A DNA stretch of 64,000 bases from Cytophaga sp. FL35 (GCF_014349235.1 NZ_JACSOH010000003.1:62001-126000), one strand, 5' to 3'. Counted from the stretch's first letter, positions 53,699 through 62,965 are shown. Notes: generated by a model from the sequence alone, not told the origin. Numbers and translations: made by a program.

Positions 53699-54823
53699 AT
53701 GGGTCTGCTCATTTTTTACGCCGTTATATCCATTTTTTTCTCCTTCCTGTGCTCTGTTTTAGAGGCAGTTCTTTTAAGTATTACACCCACTTTTATCAAT
53801 GTAAAGAAAAAAGAAGGCAAGGCCTATGCTGTCTTATTAGAGGAATTAAAACAAGATGTAGATAAACCTTTGATTGCCATTCTTACCCTTAACACCATAG
53901 CCCACACCGTGGGGGCCATTCTAGTAGGGGTACAGGCCAAAGTTGCCTACACCCAACTCTACGGCAGTACCGAAAGAACGATTCTTGGCGTTTCATTTAC
54001 GGAAGATTTGATGGTAGGTATCGTTTCTACGGTTATGACAATTCTTATTTTAGTAGCTTCGGAAATCATACCTAAAACCATAGGGGCTACCTATTGGAAA
54101 GGCTTGGCCAACTTTACTGCAAAAACACTTCGTATTATGGTTTTGGCCTTAAAATACACAGGGCTGTTGTGGTTGCTTCAACTTTTTACCCGATTAGTGG
54201 GTGGAAAGGGTCACGAAGGAAGTGTGCTGAGCAGGGAAGATTTTACGGCCATGACAGAAATTGCCCATGAGGAAGGTGTTTTTGAAAAATCGGAATCTAC
54301 GATTATCAAGAACTTACTTCGTTTTGATGAAGTTTTGGTGAAGGATATCATGACCCCAAGGGCGGTGATGAAAATTGCACCCGAGAAGAAAACCATCCGT
54401 GAGTTTTTTGAACAAAATCCTAAAATGCGCTTCTCTAGAATTCCCGTTCATGGAGATAAAATGGACCATATTGATGGCTTTGTACTTAAGGATAACATCC
54501 TTGAGGAAATGGTGAATGAAAATGGCGACATGCCCCTTTCCGAAATCAAGCGGGAGATTTTGGTTACAGAACGAAAAACTCCTATTCCTAAATTGTTCGA
54601 GACCCTTATCGCAAAAAGGGAACATGTGGCTTTGGTTGTGGATGAATATGGGTCCGTAAGCGGATTGGTTACTATGGAAGATGTAATCGAGACCCTTTTA
54701 GGTCTCGAGATTATGGACGAAAGTGATAGCGTAGCCGATTTACAGGATTTAGCGCGCAAGAATTGGGAAAACCGTGCACAGCGCGCCGGCATATTGGAAA
54801 AACGCATCGATTCTAAAAAATAA
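53699..54823 (+). CDS. CNNM/CorC (HlyC) family transporter with CBS domains
   Basis: 374 residues from ATG 53699; the TTG at 53669 is not needed. The membrane DUF21 domain covers about 1-190 (AVISIFFSFLCSVLEAVLLS). Two CBS domains follow (about 205-330, VLVKDIMTPRAVMKIAPEKK, EYGSVSGLVTMEDVIETLLG). The family moves magnesium or cobalt ions. The C-terminal CorC_HlyC domain is short. It overlaps the ogt gene by one base (TAATG), so the two are translationally coupled. Confidence 0.88.
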   Translation: MGLLIFYAVISIFFSFLCSVLEAVLLSITPTFINVKKKEGKAYAVLLEELKQDVDKPLIAILTLNTIAHTVGAILVGVQAKVAYTQLYGSTERTILGVSFTEDLMVGIVSTVMTILILVASEIIPKTIGATYWKGLANFTAKTLRIMVLALKYTGLLWLLQLFTRLVGGKGHEGSVLSREDFTAMTEIAHEEGVFEKSESTIIKNLLRFDEVLVKDIMTPRAVMKIAPEKKTIREFFEQNPKMRFSRIPVHGDKMDHIDGFVLKDNILEEMVNENGDMPLSEIKREILVTERKTPIPKLFETLIAKREHVALVVDEYGSVSGLVTMEDVIETLLGLEIMDESDSVADLQDLARKNWENRAQRAGILEKRIDSKK

Positions 54824-55296
54824 TGGAAACGGCTTATATTTCTACACCTTTGGGCACCGCTAAGTTGGAAGGTGATTTGGATGGTATTACTGCCATCACT
54901 GTTTCCAATGAGACCCCTAACCCAGGAAAAAACGTACCCAAAAGCTTACAACCCGCCGCAGAGCAACTTGAAGAGTACTTTTTAGGAAGACGAACGGAAT
55001 TCAATTTAAAGTTGAATCCGCAAGGTACGGACTTTCAAAAAAAAGTTTGGGAAGCACTGTTAGACATTCCTTTTGGAAAAACCGTCTCATACCTTGACCT
55101 ATCCAAAACCTTGGGCGATGTTAAGGCTATTAGAGCAGTTGCCTCCGCCAACGGAAAAAATCCCTTATGGATTGTGGTTCCCTGCCATCGTGTTATTGGT
55201 AGTGATGGTTCCCTAACCGGCTATGCGGGTGGTCTGCACCGTAAAAAATGGCTTTTGGAACATGAAAGCCCAGTAAAGCAACAAAGTTTGTTTTAA
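54823..55296 (+). CDS. ogt: Methylated-DNA-protein-cysteine methyltransferase
   Basis: 157 residues, full length. The active-site Cys121 is in VVPCHRVIGSDG, and the DNA-binding helix is TVSYLDLSKTLGDVKAIRAV. It removes O6-alkyl groups from guanine by suicide transfer. It follows the CNNM gene with a TAATG overlap. The 242-base gap after it holds only a 13-codon ORF (55375-55416) and a weak hairpin, neither convincing. Confidence 0.92.
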   Translation: METAYISTPLGTAKLEGDLDGITAITVSNETPNPGKNVPKSLQPAAEQLEEYFLGRRTEFNLKLNPQGTDFQKKVWEALLDIPFGKTVSYLDLSKTLGDVKAIRAVASANGKNPLWIVVPCHRVIGSDGSLTGYAGGLHRKKWLLEHESPVKQQSLF

Positions 55297-55538
55297 GTTT
55301 TACCGACTACTCGGTTGGTAGAGACAATATTCCCCCTGAGAATAAGTTTCTTTTTTACATCTTACAGAACAAAAATGCAGGTCATAGAAGAAAACGGAAT
55401 AGCAGAAATACTGTAAACCGACTATAAGGTCTTTTTGCTTAAATTACTATTCATACATCCGTTTATACTTAAAATCCCTTTTTACAGGGATAAATGACAA
55501 GTCTGGGACCTATAATTTTGTGAGTAAATCTTCATGTT

Positions 55539-57356
55539 ATGCAGTTACCATCGATTAAAGAAATTACGAGTAAGGCCCAAAATGCCTTTAACCGATTTCC
55601 TGTCACCCTGGTATGGGCCCTTTTAGGAAGCTTCTATATTATGCACCTTATCGGAGTAAGCTCTGGAACCGAAATTGAAGATAAATTCAATATCATTCTC
55701 ACTTTGATTCTCGGTATCAGTTGGCTCATAGGGACTCAATTTTTCATAGAACAACAAAGACCATCAAATAAGTGGATTATCCTGAAATTGATAGTTCTGG
55801 TTCTTTTGTTCCTTTTTTATTGGCACCTACCAGACGGCAAAGACCTAGATGACAATCCTGTTTATATTGTACGATTCTTTCTTTACCTAATCGCCGGGCA
55901 TTTGTTCCTATTATTTGCTCCCTTCGTAAAATATTGGAATAAAAGTGCCTATTGGAACTATCTTAAATCAGTGGGTATTGCCATTACCCGCAGCGCACTC
56001 TTTTCAGGCGTTCTTTACTTAGGCCTTGTTTTGGCGTTATTGGCAATTGATGCCTTATTTGAAACCCATATCAAAGGGGAACGCTACGGCCAACTTTTTA
56101 TATTCTGTTTGGGTACGGTAAACACATGGATTTATCTATCCGATTTTCCGAAAAAAGTTAGAAACCAAACCGAAATACACTTTGAAAAGGCACTGGAAGT
56201 GTTTGTGAAGTTCATCTTGATTCCTTTGGTCATTCTCTATATCGTCATTCTATATGCTTACGGGACCAAAATTCTCATAGAATGGCAACTTCCTAAAGGA
56301 TGGGTTTCTTATTTGGTGACCGCCTTGGCCCTTATTGGCTATTTGGTACAAATAATCATCAATCCCATCCAAAAAAACACCTCGGCATGGACTATCAAGA
56401 GGTTTTATCCTTGGTTTTATTACGCCTTGTTACCTCTGATCATTTTGCTCTTTGTAGCCATTTTTAGAAGAATCAGCGATTATGGTATTACTGAGAACCG
56501 GTACTTTGTGGTTCTGATCGCTATTTGGATATTTGCCATGGCACTCTATCTTTTAGTTGCCAAAAAACGACGACTGATTATTCTGCCACTTTCGTTGTTT
56601 GCTTTGGCCCTGCTATCCTCCTTTGGTTTTTGGGGTGTTTTCTCGGTATCGAACAGGAGCCAAGCCACCCAATTTAAAAAAGTGTACAAAAAAGTAATGG
56701 AAAACAAAGGACTTGCATCCTATGACGAATTCAATCAGTTGACCTCCATTATTGAATATTTAGAAGACCGAAAGGAAATTTACAGATTGGATGCGGTGAC
56801 GGGAATCCATATGGATGATGCCATGAATGATACCATTTCAAGCAAATGGAGGAGCTATAATTGGGTAGATACCAAGAGTGTTCTTGATTCTTTAGGTATT
56901 AGTATTGACCCTAAAGACAACCTAAACATCGCCCAAAATTATGGCACGCACTATTCTTTCTACGAGAATGATGGTAACAATCAATTGATGGATGTAACCG
57001 GTTATTCACATTTTTTGCCTGTTTACATTTCCAATCATTCATATAACAACACCAAAGACTCGAGTTATAGCCTAGAATATTATCCCAAGGACCTTTGTCT
57101 AAAAGTCGTGGATAAAGAATCCGTTGAAAAGCCTTTGCAAATAGAGTTGCGTTTCTTCTTGAATGAACTTTCAAAAAAAGGACCAAACCTTAACAATATT
57201 TCAGTTGACGAAAGAAGTGTAATTTTAGAAAACGGTTCCAAAAGAGCAAAACTTGTTTTTCACAATTTAAGCTTTACGGTATATTCGAAGGACTCACTCG
57301 ATTTACACAACGGATCGGCTTATATGTTTATCAAAAATAAGAACGATGCTGAATAA
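55539..57356 (+). CDS. DUF4153 membrane protein
   Basis: 605 residues. The N-terminal 370 residues hold about ten membrane helices (for example WALLGSFYIMHLIGVSSGTE, YYALLPLIILLFVAIFRRIS). The C-terminal 230 residues form a soluble domain (KKVYKKVMENKGLASYDEFN). The layout matches DUF4153 proteins of Bacteroidota. Function unknown. It overlaps the exonuclease gene by 11 bases. Confidence 0.82.
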   Translation: MQLPSIKEITSKAQNAFNRFPVTLVWALLGSFYIMHLIGVSSGTEIEDKFNIILTLILGISWLIGTQFFIEQQRPSNKWIILKLIVLVLLFLFYWHLPDGKDLDDNPVYIVRFFLYLIAGHLFLLFAPFVKYWNKSAYWNYLKSVGIAITRSALFSGVLYLGLVLALLAIDALFETHIKGERYGQLFIFCLGTVNTWIYLSDFPKKVRNQTEIHFEKALEVFVKFILIPLVILYIVILYAYGTKILIEWQLPKGWVSYLVTALALIGYLVQIIINPIQKNTSAWTIKRFYPWFYYALLPLIILLFVAIFRRISDYGITENRYFVVLIAIWIFAMALYLLVAKKRRLIILPLSLFALALLSSFGFWGVFSVSNRSQATQFKKVYKKVMENKGLASYDEFNQLTSIIEYLEDRKEIYRLDAVTGIHMDDAMNDTISSKWRSYNWVDTKSVLDSLGISIDPKDNLNIAQNYGTHYSFYENDGNNQLMDVTGYSHFLPVYISNHSYNNTKDSSYSLEYYPKDLCLKVVDKESVEKPLQIELRFFLNELSKKGPNLNNISVDERSVILENGSKRAKLVFHNLSFTVYSKDSLDLHNGSAYMFIKNKNDAE

Positions 57357-58059
57357 GATTAGTTTAGAGAATATTTTGTTTTTAGATATTGAAACTGTCC
57401 CAGAGGAGGAACATTTTCAAGGCCTATCTGAAGAAAAAAAAGAACTTTGGGAACAAAAATCGCAATACCAGCGTAAAGATGAATATACCGCTGAGGAATT
57501 TTATGAAAGAGCAGGTATTTGGGCAGAGTTCGGAAAAATCATCTGCATTTCCGTGGGATACTTTCATATGAAAGGTGACATACGCTCATTTAGAACCACC
57601 AGTTTTTATGGAGATGAAATCCAACTTCTAAAAGAATTTAAAAATTTACTGAACGGCCATTTCAGCGCGACCAAAAAACTATTATGTGGTCATAATGCCA
57701 AGGAATTTGACTTTCCTTATATTGCCAGAAGGATGATCATTCACGGTATAGAACTACCTTACAAACTCAACTTATTTGGCAAAAAACCTTGGGAAGTACC
57801 GCATTTGGACACCATGGAACTGTGGAAATTTGGGGATTACAAGCACTTTACCTCCCTTAAGTTATTGGCAAATATTTTAGGGATTCCATCACCCAAGCAA
57901 GATATTGACGGCAGTATGGTCCGCGAAGTATTTTACAAGGAAAAAGACCTTGATCGAATTATTACCTATTGTGAATTGGATGTGGTAACAACGGCCCAAG
58001 TATTTCTGAGACTGCGTGGTGATGAATTGTTGCACGACAATGAAATCAAAAAAGTATAG
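57346..58059 (+). CDS. PolB-like 3'-5' exonuclease
   Basis: 237 residues. The exonuclease motifs are FLDIETVPEEEHF (Asp-Glu of Exo I), GHNAKEFDFPYIARR (Exo II) and YCELDVVTTAQVF (Exo III), matching the predicted 3'-5' exonuclease family related to PolB proofreading domains. It likely degrades single-stranded DNA or RNA ends in repair. It is translationally coupled to the DUF4153 gene. Confidence 0.9.
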   Translation: MLNKISLENILFLDIETVPEEEHFQGLSEEKKELWEQKSQYQRKDEYTAEEFYERAGIWAEFGKIICISVGYFHMKGDIRSFRTTSFYGDEIQLLKEFKNLLNGHFSATKKLLCGHNAKEFDFPYIARRMIIHGIELPYKLNLFGKKPWEVPHLDTMELWKFGDYKHFTSLKLLANILGIPSPKQDIDGSMVREVFYKEKDLDRIITYCELDVVTTAQVFLRLRGDELLHDNEIKKV

Positions 58060-58103
58060 CACTACATCATCGGATTCGCTACATTTACGTTTTAAACATT
58101 TTT

Positions 58104-58574
58104 ATGAAATATTTACTTCTTCCCCTGATTTTTCTTTCCTTGGTTTCTTGCCTTGACGATAATGGCAGTAACGAACAACCAGAACCTATTGACTATACGG
58201 CACAGAATGATGAGGATATCCAGATTTACTTGGAACAAAATGAGCTTACTGCAGTAAAAACAGATACTGGACTCTACTATATTATTAACGAACAAGGCGA
58301 TGGCGCCCAACCTACTTCCTCTTCAGATGTGACCGTTGCTTACAAAGGATATTTTTTAAACGGCTCCGTTTTTGATCAAAGTAGCGAATCTGGCATCACT
58401 TTCAATCTACAGCAAGTAATTCCTGGGTGGACCGAAGGTATCACCTATTTTAACGAGGGTGGCAGTGGTATGCTTTTGATTCCTTCCCATTTAGGGTATG
58501 GTAGTTTTGACTATAATGGTATCCCTGGAGGCTCTGTGCTTATTTTTGACATAAATCTTATAAGCGTCAACTAG
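58104..58574 (+). CDS. FKBP-type peptidyl-prolyl isomerase lipoprotein
   Basis: 156 residues. The lipoprotein signal is MKYLLLPLIFLSLVSC (Cys16). The FKBP domain (about 60-155) has VTVAYKGYFLNGSVFDQSSE and PGWTEGITYFNEGGSGMLLI and ends GSVLIFDINLISVN. It would fold proteins in the periplasm or at the outer membrane. Single gene, convergent with the EEP nuclease. Confidence 0.9.
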   Translation: MKYLLLPLIFLSLVSCLDDNGSNEQPEPIDYTAQNDEDIQIYLEQNELTAVKTDTGLYYIINEQGDGAQPTSSSDVTVAYKGYFLNGSVFDQSSESGITFNLQQVIPGWTEGITYFNEGGSGMLLIPSHLGYGSFDYNGIPGGSVLIFDINLISVN

Positions 58575-58591
58575 TGCTTTAATCTGTAGAC

Positions 58592-59566
58592 CTAGGTGTT
58601 ATATTTTAAATGAATGTACACCGGAAAATGGTCGCTTAACCCTCCTAAATATTTACGCCCCGCGTAGGTTCTGAATGGGGAGCCTTTATATTTGCCCTTA
58701 AATTCAGTAAGAAAATAATCATCAAAAATATTGGCGTGGGAAAAGCTGTGGGTACCTTTTTCGTAATTGAGGAAGCTGTGCGAGATTAAAATCTGGTCAA
58801 AAAGCATCCAACGGCCTTTGTAGCTCGCACTTCCTCGGTGGGGCGTCAGCAGCTTTTCCATGGGATTATAAAGTCCGTTTGCCTGTTTTAAATGTCGCAA
58901 GCTATTTGATTTGGGCCCGTCATTAAAGTCGCCCATAACTATGCAGTTCATTTGAGGATCCTTCTCCTGTAGACGGGCAATAAACTCGCTAAGGGTTTGC
59001 GCAGCCCTCATTCGTTTGGGGCTAGTAACCGTACCCCCATCCCTTCTCGATGGCCAATGATTTACGAATATGTGTACGGTTTCATTTTTCAAAGTTCCTT
59101 TTACATATAAAATATCCCTAGTACGGTCTATACTTCCATCCGTTTGATGAACTTTTAAATGAATGGGTTCTGAACTGATCAATTTAAAGTGCTCTTTGTT
59201 ATAAATCAAGGCACAATCAATGCCCCTCTCATCTGGAGAATCGTAGTGTACAATACCATAGTCCTCATTTTTTAGGGGTTCGGTGGTAATTAAATCTTCC
59301 ACTACTTGCCTATTCTCCACTTCACAGATTCCAACTACAATAGGTGCCATATAACCATCGTTAAGCCCTACCCTAGAAATGGTGTTGGCCAATTTTCTTA
59401 ATTTCTTTTCATAACGCATGGGTGTCCATTGTTTTACACCATTAGGTGTAAAATCATCATCAAGCGTCAAATGATCATCGTTCGTATCGAACAAATTTTC
59501 AAGGTTATAAAAGGCAATAGTTTGTAATTGTCTTTTTCCGTGTTTTTTCCAAAAAGAAAAATTCAT
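58592..59566 (-). CDS. Endonuclease/exonuclease/phosphatase (EEP) family protein
   Basis: 324 residues. Catalytic residues are in VGICEVENRQVV (Glu), VNHWPSRRDGG, VMGDFNDGP (Asp-Asn-Asp) and LSDHFPVYIH (Asp-His). These are the exonuclease III/DNase I-type metal sites. No signal peptide is evident. It is divergent from hflX with a 77-base intergenic region. Confidence 0.88.
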   Translation of the reverse strand: MNFSFWKKHGKRQLQTIAFYNLENLFDTNDDHLTLDDDFTPNGVKQWTPMRYEKKLRKLANTISRVGLNDGYMAPIVVGICEVENRQVVEDLITTEPLKNEDYGIVHYDSPDERGIDCALIYNKEHFKLISSEPIHLKVHQTDGSIDRTRDILYVKGTLKNETVHIFVNHWPSRRDGGTVTSPKRMRAAQTLSEFIARLQEKDPQMNCIVMGDFNDGPKSNSLRHLKQANGLYNPMEKLLTPHRGSASYKGRWMLFDQILISHSFLNYEKGTHSFSHANIFDDYFLTEFKGKYKGSPFRTYAGRKYLGGLSDHFPVYIHLKYNT

Positions 59567-59620
59567 GTAATGTTGTTATTGGTCTATTAAAATAACGTAT
59601 ATAGGTCGCCCAGTATTTTT

Positions 59621-59628
59621 TAAATTTG
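59621..59628 (+). promoter_or_regulatory. -7 promoter box of hflX
   Basis: TAAATTTG matches TAnnTTTG and lies 15 bases before the hflX ATG (59644). Confidence 0.5.
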
Positions 59629-59643
59629 CAATTTACGACCTCT

Positions 59644-60864
59644 ATGATAGAAAAGAATACCATTGAACATGAAAAGGCAGTATTGATCGGTGTGATCAAT
59701 AGGGAGCAAAATGAGGAAAAAGTGACCGAGTACCTAGATGAACTCGAATTTCTTACCTATACCGCCGGTGGGGAAGTTATCAAGCGTTTTGTACAGCGTG
59801 TTGATATACCCAACCCAAAGACCCTTATCGGGAGCGGAAAAATGCAGGAAGTAGAGGAGTTTGTGAAAGAAAACAAGGTAGGCTCCGTTATTTTTGACGA
59901 CGAACTTACACCTGCGCAACAAAGAAACATAGAAAAACAACTTCGTTGTAAAATCGTGGACCGTACTAGTCTCATCCTTGATATTTTCGCTCAAAGGGCC
60001 CAAACAAGCTATGCCAGAACACAGGTGGAGTTGGCTCAGTACGAATATTTACTACCGCGTTTGACAGGTCTTTGGACCCACTTGGAAAGGCAACGAGGGG
60101 GAATAGGTATGCGCGGACCCGGTGAAACGGAAATTGAAACGGATAGGCGTATTGTTCGTGACCGTATTACCCTATTAAAAAAGAAGCTCGAAAAGATAGA
60201 CCGCCAAATGGAAACCCAGCGCGGTAATCGTGGTGCCCTGGTTCGTGTCGCCTTGGTAGGTTATACCAACGTTGGTAAATCTACCCTTATGAATGTAATT
60301 AGTAAAAGTGAAGTATTTGCCGAAAACAAATTGTTCGCAACTTTGGATACCACAGTGCGCAAGGTGGTTTTGGGCAACCTACCATTTCTTCTAAGTGACA
60401 CCGTAGGTTTCATCAGAAAGTTGCCTACCCAACTCGTAGAGAGCTTTAAAAGTACGCTTGACGAAGTGCGTGAGGCAGATTTGCTATTGCACGTGGTGGA
60501 TATTTCCCATCCGCAATTTGAAGAACATATTGAATCTGTCAATCAAATTTTAGACGAGATTCATAGTGCCGATAAAAACACCATTATGGTCTTCAATAAA
60601 ATTGACCAGTACAAACATGCTGAAATCGATGAAGATGATTTGGTCACGGAAAGAACAGAAAGGCATTTTACAATTGAAGAATGGAAACGAACGTGGATGC
60701 AACGCGTTGGCGACAAAGCTTTGTTCATTTCGGCCCTAAATAAAGAGAATCTTGATGAGTTCAGAAAAAGGGTGTACAATGAAGTAAGGGATATTCATGT
60801 GACGAGATTCCCATACAATAACTTTTTATACCCTGAGAATTTAGATGAATATCAAAGTCAGTAG
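59644..60864 (+). CDS. hflX: Ribosome-associated GTPase HflX
   Basis: 406 residues from ATG 59644; the upstream TTG at 59626 is not needed. The N-terminal HflX domain (about 1-150) ends with RGGIGMRGPGETEIETDRR. The G domain has P-loop GYTNVGKST (206-214), DTVGFIRKLP and FNKID. HflX splits stalled or heat-damaged ribosomes. Two non-coding elements follow it. Confidence 0.93.
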   Translation: MIEKNTIEHEKAVLIGVINREQNEEKVTEYLDELEFLTYTAGGEVIKRFVQRVDIPNPKTLIGSGKMQEVEEFVKENKVGSVIFDDELTPAQQRNIEKQLRCKIVDRTSLILDIFAQRAQTSYARTQVELAQYEYLLPRLTGLWTHLERQRGGIGMRGPGETEIETDRRIVRDRITLLKKKLEKIDRQMETQRGNRGALVRVALVGYTNVGKSTLMNVISKSEVFAENKLFATLDTTVRKVVLGNLPFLLSDTVGFIRKLPTQLVESFKSTLDEVREADLLLHVVDISHPQFEEHIESVNQILDEIHSADKNTIMVFNKIDQYKHAEIDEDDLVTERTERHFTIEEWKRTWMQRVGDKALFISALNKENLDEFRKRVYNEVRDIHVTRFPYNNFLYPENLDEYQSQ

Positions 60865-60969
60865 TACCGTTCATCGAAGATTTTAAACTACTTATACTAT
60901 TCACAACAAATGGGAGGCACTTCACAACAATAATTTATCCAGCACCAAAGTCTGGCGTAGATTTACATT

Positions 60970-61119
60970 GTAATTAAGTGATAGAGCAAATCCCAAATCG
61001 CACTCTGAACTTAATCTGAAATAGAAAAGTTTCGAATCCCAAATCCGATACTTAAAGAACTTAACCTCGAAATTACCTACTTATTAAAAAAATCACCCTC
61101 TCCCCAAGAGGGTTTTTTT
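60970..61119 (+). ncRNA. Candidate small RNA, copy 1
   Basis: If TAGATTTA (60958-60965) is the -7 box, transcription would start near 60970 and end at the hairpin of 61088-61119, giving an RNA of about 150 bases without an ORF of note. The TTCACAACA pair would lie at about -70 and -49, a usual activator position. The prediction rests on spacing and the shared layout with copy 2. Confidence 0.4.
61088..61119 (+). terminator. Terminator of element copy 1
   Basis: CCCTCT (61096-61101) pairs with AGAGGG (61107-61112), followed by seven T and preceded by seven A, so it can work in both directions. Confidence 0.8.
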
Positions 61120-61269
61120 ATACCCAAATGCAAAGCCAACTAGCTCGAAAAAGAAGCATATTGCATCCGTTCATCGAAAAAATTGACGTTTTAACGCATT
61201 TCACAACACTATGCGACCTCTTCACAACAAAATTTTCAGCTTCTGTCAAGGTCAACTTAAATTCGAATT

Positions 61270-61397
61270 GTATTTGAAATTTAGTGTTATGTCCCAAAGA
61301 CAAAAGAACTTGACCTAGGTTTGATTTTTATTGACTGTACCAAATTACCGACCCTACTTAACAAAAAAAATGCCCCAACGATTGTTGGGGCATTTCT
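61270..61397 (+). ncRNA. Candidate small RNA, copy 2
   Basis: By the same reasoning as copy 1, an RNA of about 125-130 bases would run from about 61270 to the terminator. Only short spurious ORFs lie here. Confidence 0.38.
61361..61397. terminator. Bidirectional terminator between element copy 2 and the DUF3078 gene
   Basis: AATGCCCCAAC (61369-61379) pairs with GTTGGGGCATT (61384-61394) around GATT. Eight A precede it on the plus strand, which gives a strong T tract for the minus-strand gene at 61420; the plus side has a shorter T run. Confidence 0.85.
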
Positions 61398-61419
61398 TTT
61401 ATATGCTTGTTTCCTATTC

Positions 61420-62352
61420 TTAGAAAGAATAGTTCAAACCTAGCAAATAGTAGCTTTGAAGGTCATTATCTATGTTATCGAATGTAGGTGTTGGCGTAAT
61501 GGCAGGCTCAACAGCTAAAGCGTTGGCCAAGGCCTCTTGCTTATTACCTCTTAACCCAAATTCAAAACCTACACCGATGTTCTTCCATAGGGTATAACCG
61601 AAGGAGTTGATCCACGTCCAGTTAGATAAGTCACCATCTTTATAACTCTGGAAAGTAGAAAAGTTGGTCTTAAAGCTCACTGCACCCAATTGTTTGGTAT
61701 AATCTACCACAATTTTAGCACCGGCAGATGATTCGTAAGCAGTGTCATTATCAGCAAATACAAAGTTGTAGTTTAATGGGTGGATTACCACTACCATATC
61801 CTTGATTGGAGTCCAGGTAGCACCAACCCCAAGGTCTAAATAACCAGGGTCATTAAAGTTATTGATGATTGAAGTACGGTACTCACCCAAAGCTGAAATA
61901 GCAAATTTAGAGTTCAATTTATATCCGTACAGAGATGTAACTGTAAAAACATCGGTAGTACCAGTAAAGCCTTCCTCATCAGTAGGATCGTCCTTGTCAT
62001 CTATTTTCACCCATTGAAGGTTGACAACACCAGAGTTTCTCCAAAAGAACTTTTCTCTGTCCAAATTGGCAAACCCGTTTACAGTCACACCAATATTACC
62101 TGATGAGTTGTTAGGCACACCCTGAGAATACCAGTTATTGAACTTAGATAGATTGGCACCAATGGTACCGAATGCGCCGGTCTTCCAACCGGGAAAGGCA
62201 TCAATTTTACCCTGAAGGGCATTTACCCTACCTTGAATAGCTTTGATAGAGTCTTTTTTAGCTGCTTGCTCAGCTTTTAACTCCTCGATTGTTTGAGCAA
62301 ATCCCGCAGAAAAAGCGAGCATTGCAATACAAGAAATTACTAATTTCTTCAT
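61420..62352 (-). CDS. DUF3078 outer-membrane protein
   Basis: 310 residues. A signal peptide (MKKLVISCIAMLAFSAGFAQ) is followed by a short coiled coil (ELKAEQAAKKDSIKAIQGRV) and then beta-strand-rich sequence ending in the aromatic residue of YYLLGLNYSF. This fits the DUF3078 beta-barrel family of Bacteroidota. The function is unknown. It is a single gene with a strong terminator. Confidence 0.85.
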   Translation of the reverse strand: MKKLVISCIAMLAFSAGFAQTIEELKAEQAAKKDSIKAIQGRVNALQGKIDAFPGWKTGAFGTIGANLSKFNNWYSQGVPNNSSGNIGVTVNGFANLDREKFFWRNSGVVNLQWVKIDDKDDPTDEEGFTGTTDVFTVTSLYGYKLNSKFAISALGEYRTSIINNFNDPGYLDLGVGATWTPIKDMVVVIHPLNYNFVFADNDTAYESSAGAKIVVDYTKQLGAVSFKTNFSTFQSYKDGDLSNWTWINSFGYTLWKNIGVGFEFGLRGNKQEALANALAVEPAITPTPTFDNIDNDLQSYYLLGLNYSF

Positions 62353-62431
62353 AATGTTAATGTTAGTGAATAAGTGTTTATTAACTGCAAAGTTAACGAT
62401 GCTAACATTTAATAAACAAGTTTACTAACAA

Positions 62432-62947
62432 TTATTTTCTCTTAAAGAGGGGTACGGAAGAGCAAGCCTCACCATACATAAGGGACTTAACCAGGGGGTG
62501 TAACTGTTGGGTTATCAACAAATAAGCACTTTCCGGAACTGGCTTTTTACTGCATCCTTTTATTATCACCATCTTATCCTGAAAGTCGGTCAAATCCAAA
62601 TTTTCAAGTACCGATTGGTATAAAGAGGTTTCTAAATTCTGCAAATCTCCCTTAACTACTTTTTTGGCGTAAGCAGACAACTCAACGGTGAGTAACATAA
62701 ACGCCCACCCGGGCACAATGGCATCTGTGGAGCAATGAACAGCCACAAAGGCATCTTTGTACTGAGACCAATCATGCGCCTTGACGGATGCCCTAAATTC
62801 TTTCTCTCTGAGAATAATCCCTTCAAACAACCACTGAGAAATATCCAAAAGAACTCTTGGTCCAGAAGGGTAATAATCCTCTAAATCAAAAGTGACCAGT
62901 TTACTTTGAGCGACCCGGTTTATAATTACATCTTCTTCCTTAGACAT
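62432..62947 (-). CDS. DUF2480 family protein
   Basis: 171 residues. LVTFDLEDYYPSGPRVLLDI and VIIKGCSKKPVPESAYLLIT are the family signatures. In Bacteroidota DUF2480 genes regularly follow the SUF cluster; the molecular role is not defined. It lies 18 bases after the DUF59 gene and is probably the last gene of the SUF operon. Confidence 0.85.
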   Translation of the reverse strand: MSKEEDVIINRVAQSKLVTFDLEDYYPSGPRVLLDISQWLFEGIILREKEFRASVKAHDWSQYKDAFVAVHCSTDAIVPGWAFMLLTVELSAYAKKVVKGDLQNLETSLYQSVLENLDLTDFQDKMVIIKGCSKKPVPESAYLLITQQLHPLVKSLMYGEACSSVPLFKRK

Positions 62948-62965
62948 CGTAGGGCAATTACAGAA

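Larger units (their letters stand above)
60866..61119 (+). repeat. Copy 1 of a regulated non-coding element
   Basis: In order: ACCGTTCAT, 60866; TTCACAACA, 60900; TTCACAACA, 60921; -7-like TAGATTTA, 60958; TCCCAAATC, 60991; GAACTTAATCT, 61007. A second TCCCAAATC / GAACTTAACCT pair lies at 61037 and 61057. A terminator ends it. The first five landmarks recur in copy 2 at +300 or +301 bases. ACCGTTCAT agrees with the published LytTR-site consensus as I remember it. It begins 2 bases after the hflX stop. Confidence 0.75.
61166..61397 (+). repeat. Copy 2 of the regulated non-coding element
   Basis: TCCGTTCAT lies at 61166, TTCACAACA at 61200 and 61221, -7-like TAAATTCG at 61258, TCCCAAA at 61292 and GAACTTGACCT at 61306. 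The first four landmarks are each exactly 300 bases downstream of the copy 1 landmark. The internal duplication seen in copy 1 is missing here. It ends at the hairpin of 61369-61394. Confidence 0.75.

Noticed and set aside
55375-55416. 13-codon ORF between ogt and the DUF4153 gene
   Set aside because: Too short, no clear promoter, and no sign of conservation can be judged from the window.
61118-61303. 61-codon minus-strand ORF over element copy 2
   Set aside because: It is the reverse reading of the repeated non-coding element and has no protein features.
60866-61397. CRISPR-like direct repeats behind hflX
   Set aside because: Only two copies, spaced 300 bases, with unequal inner structure and no cas genes.
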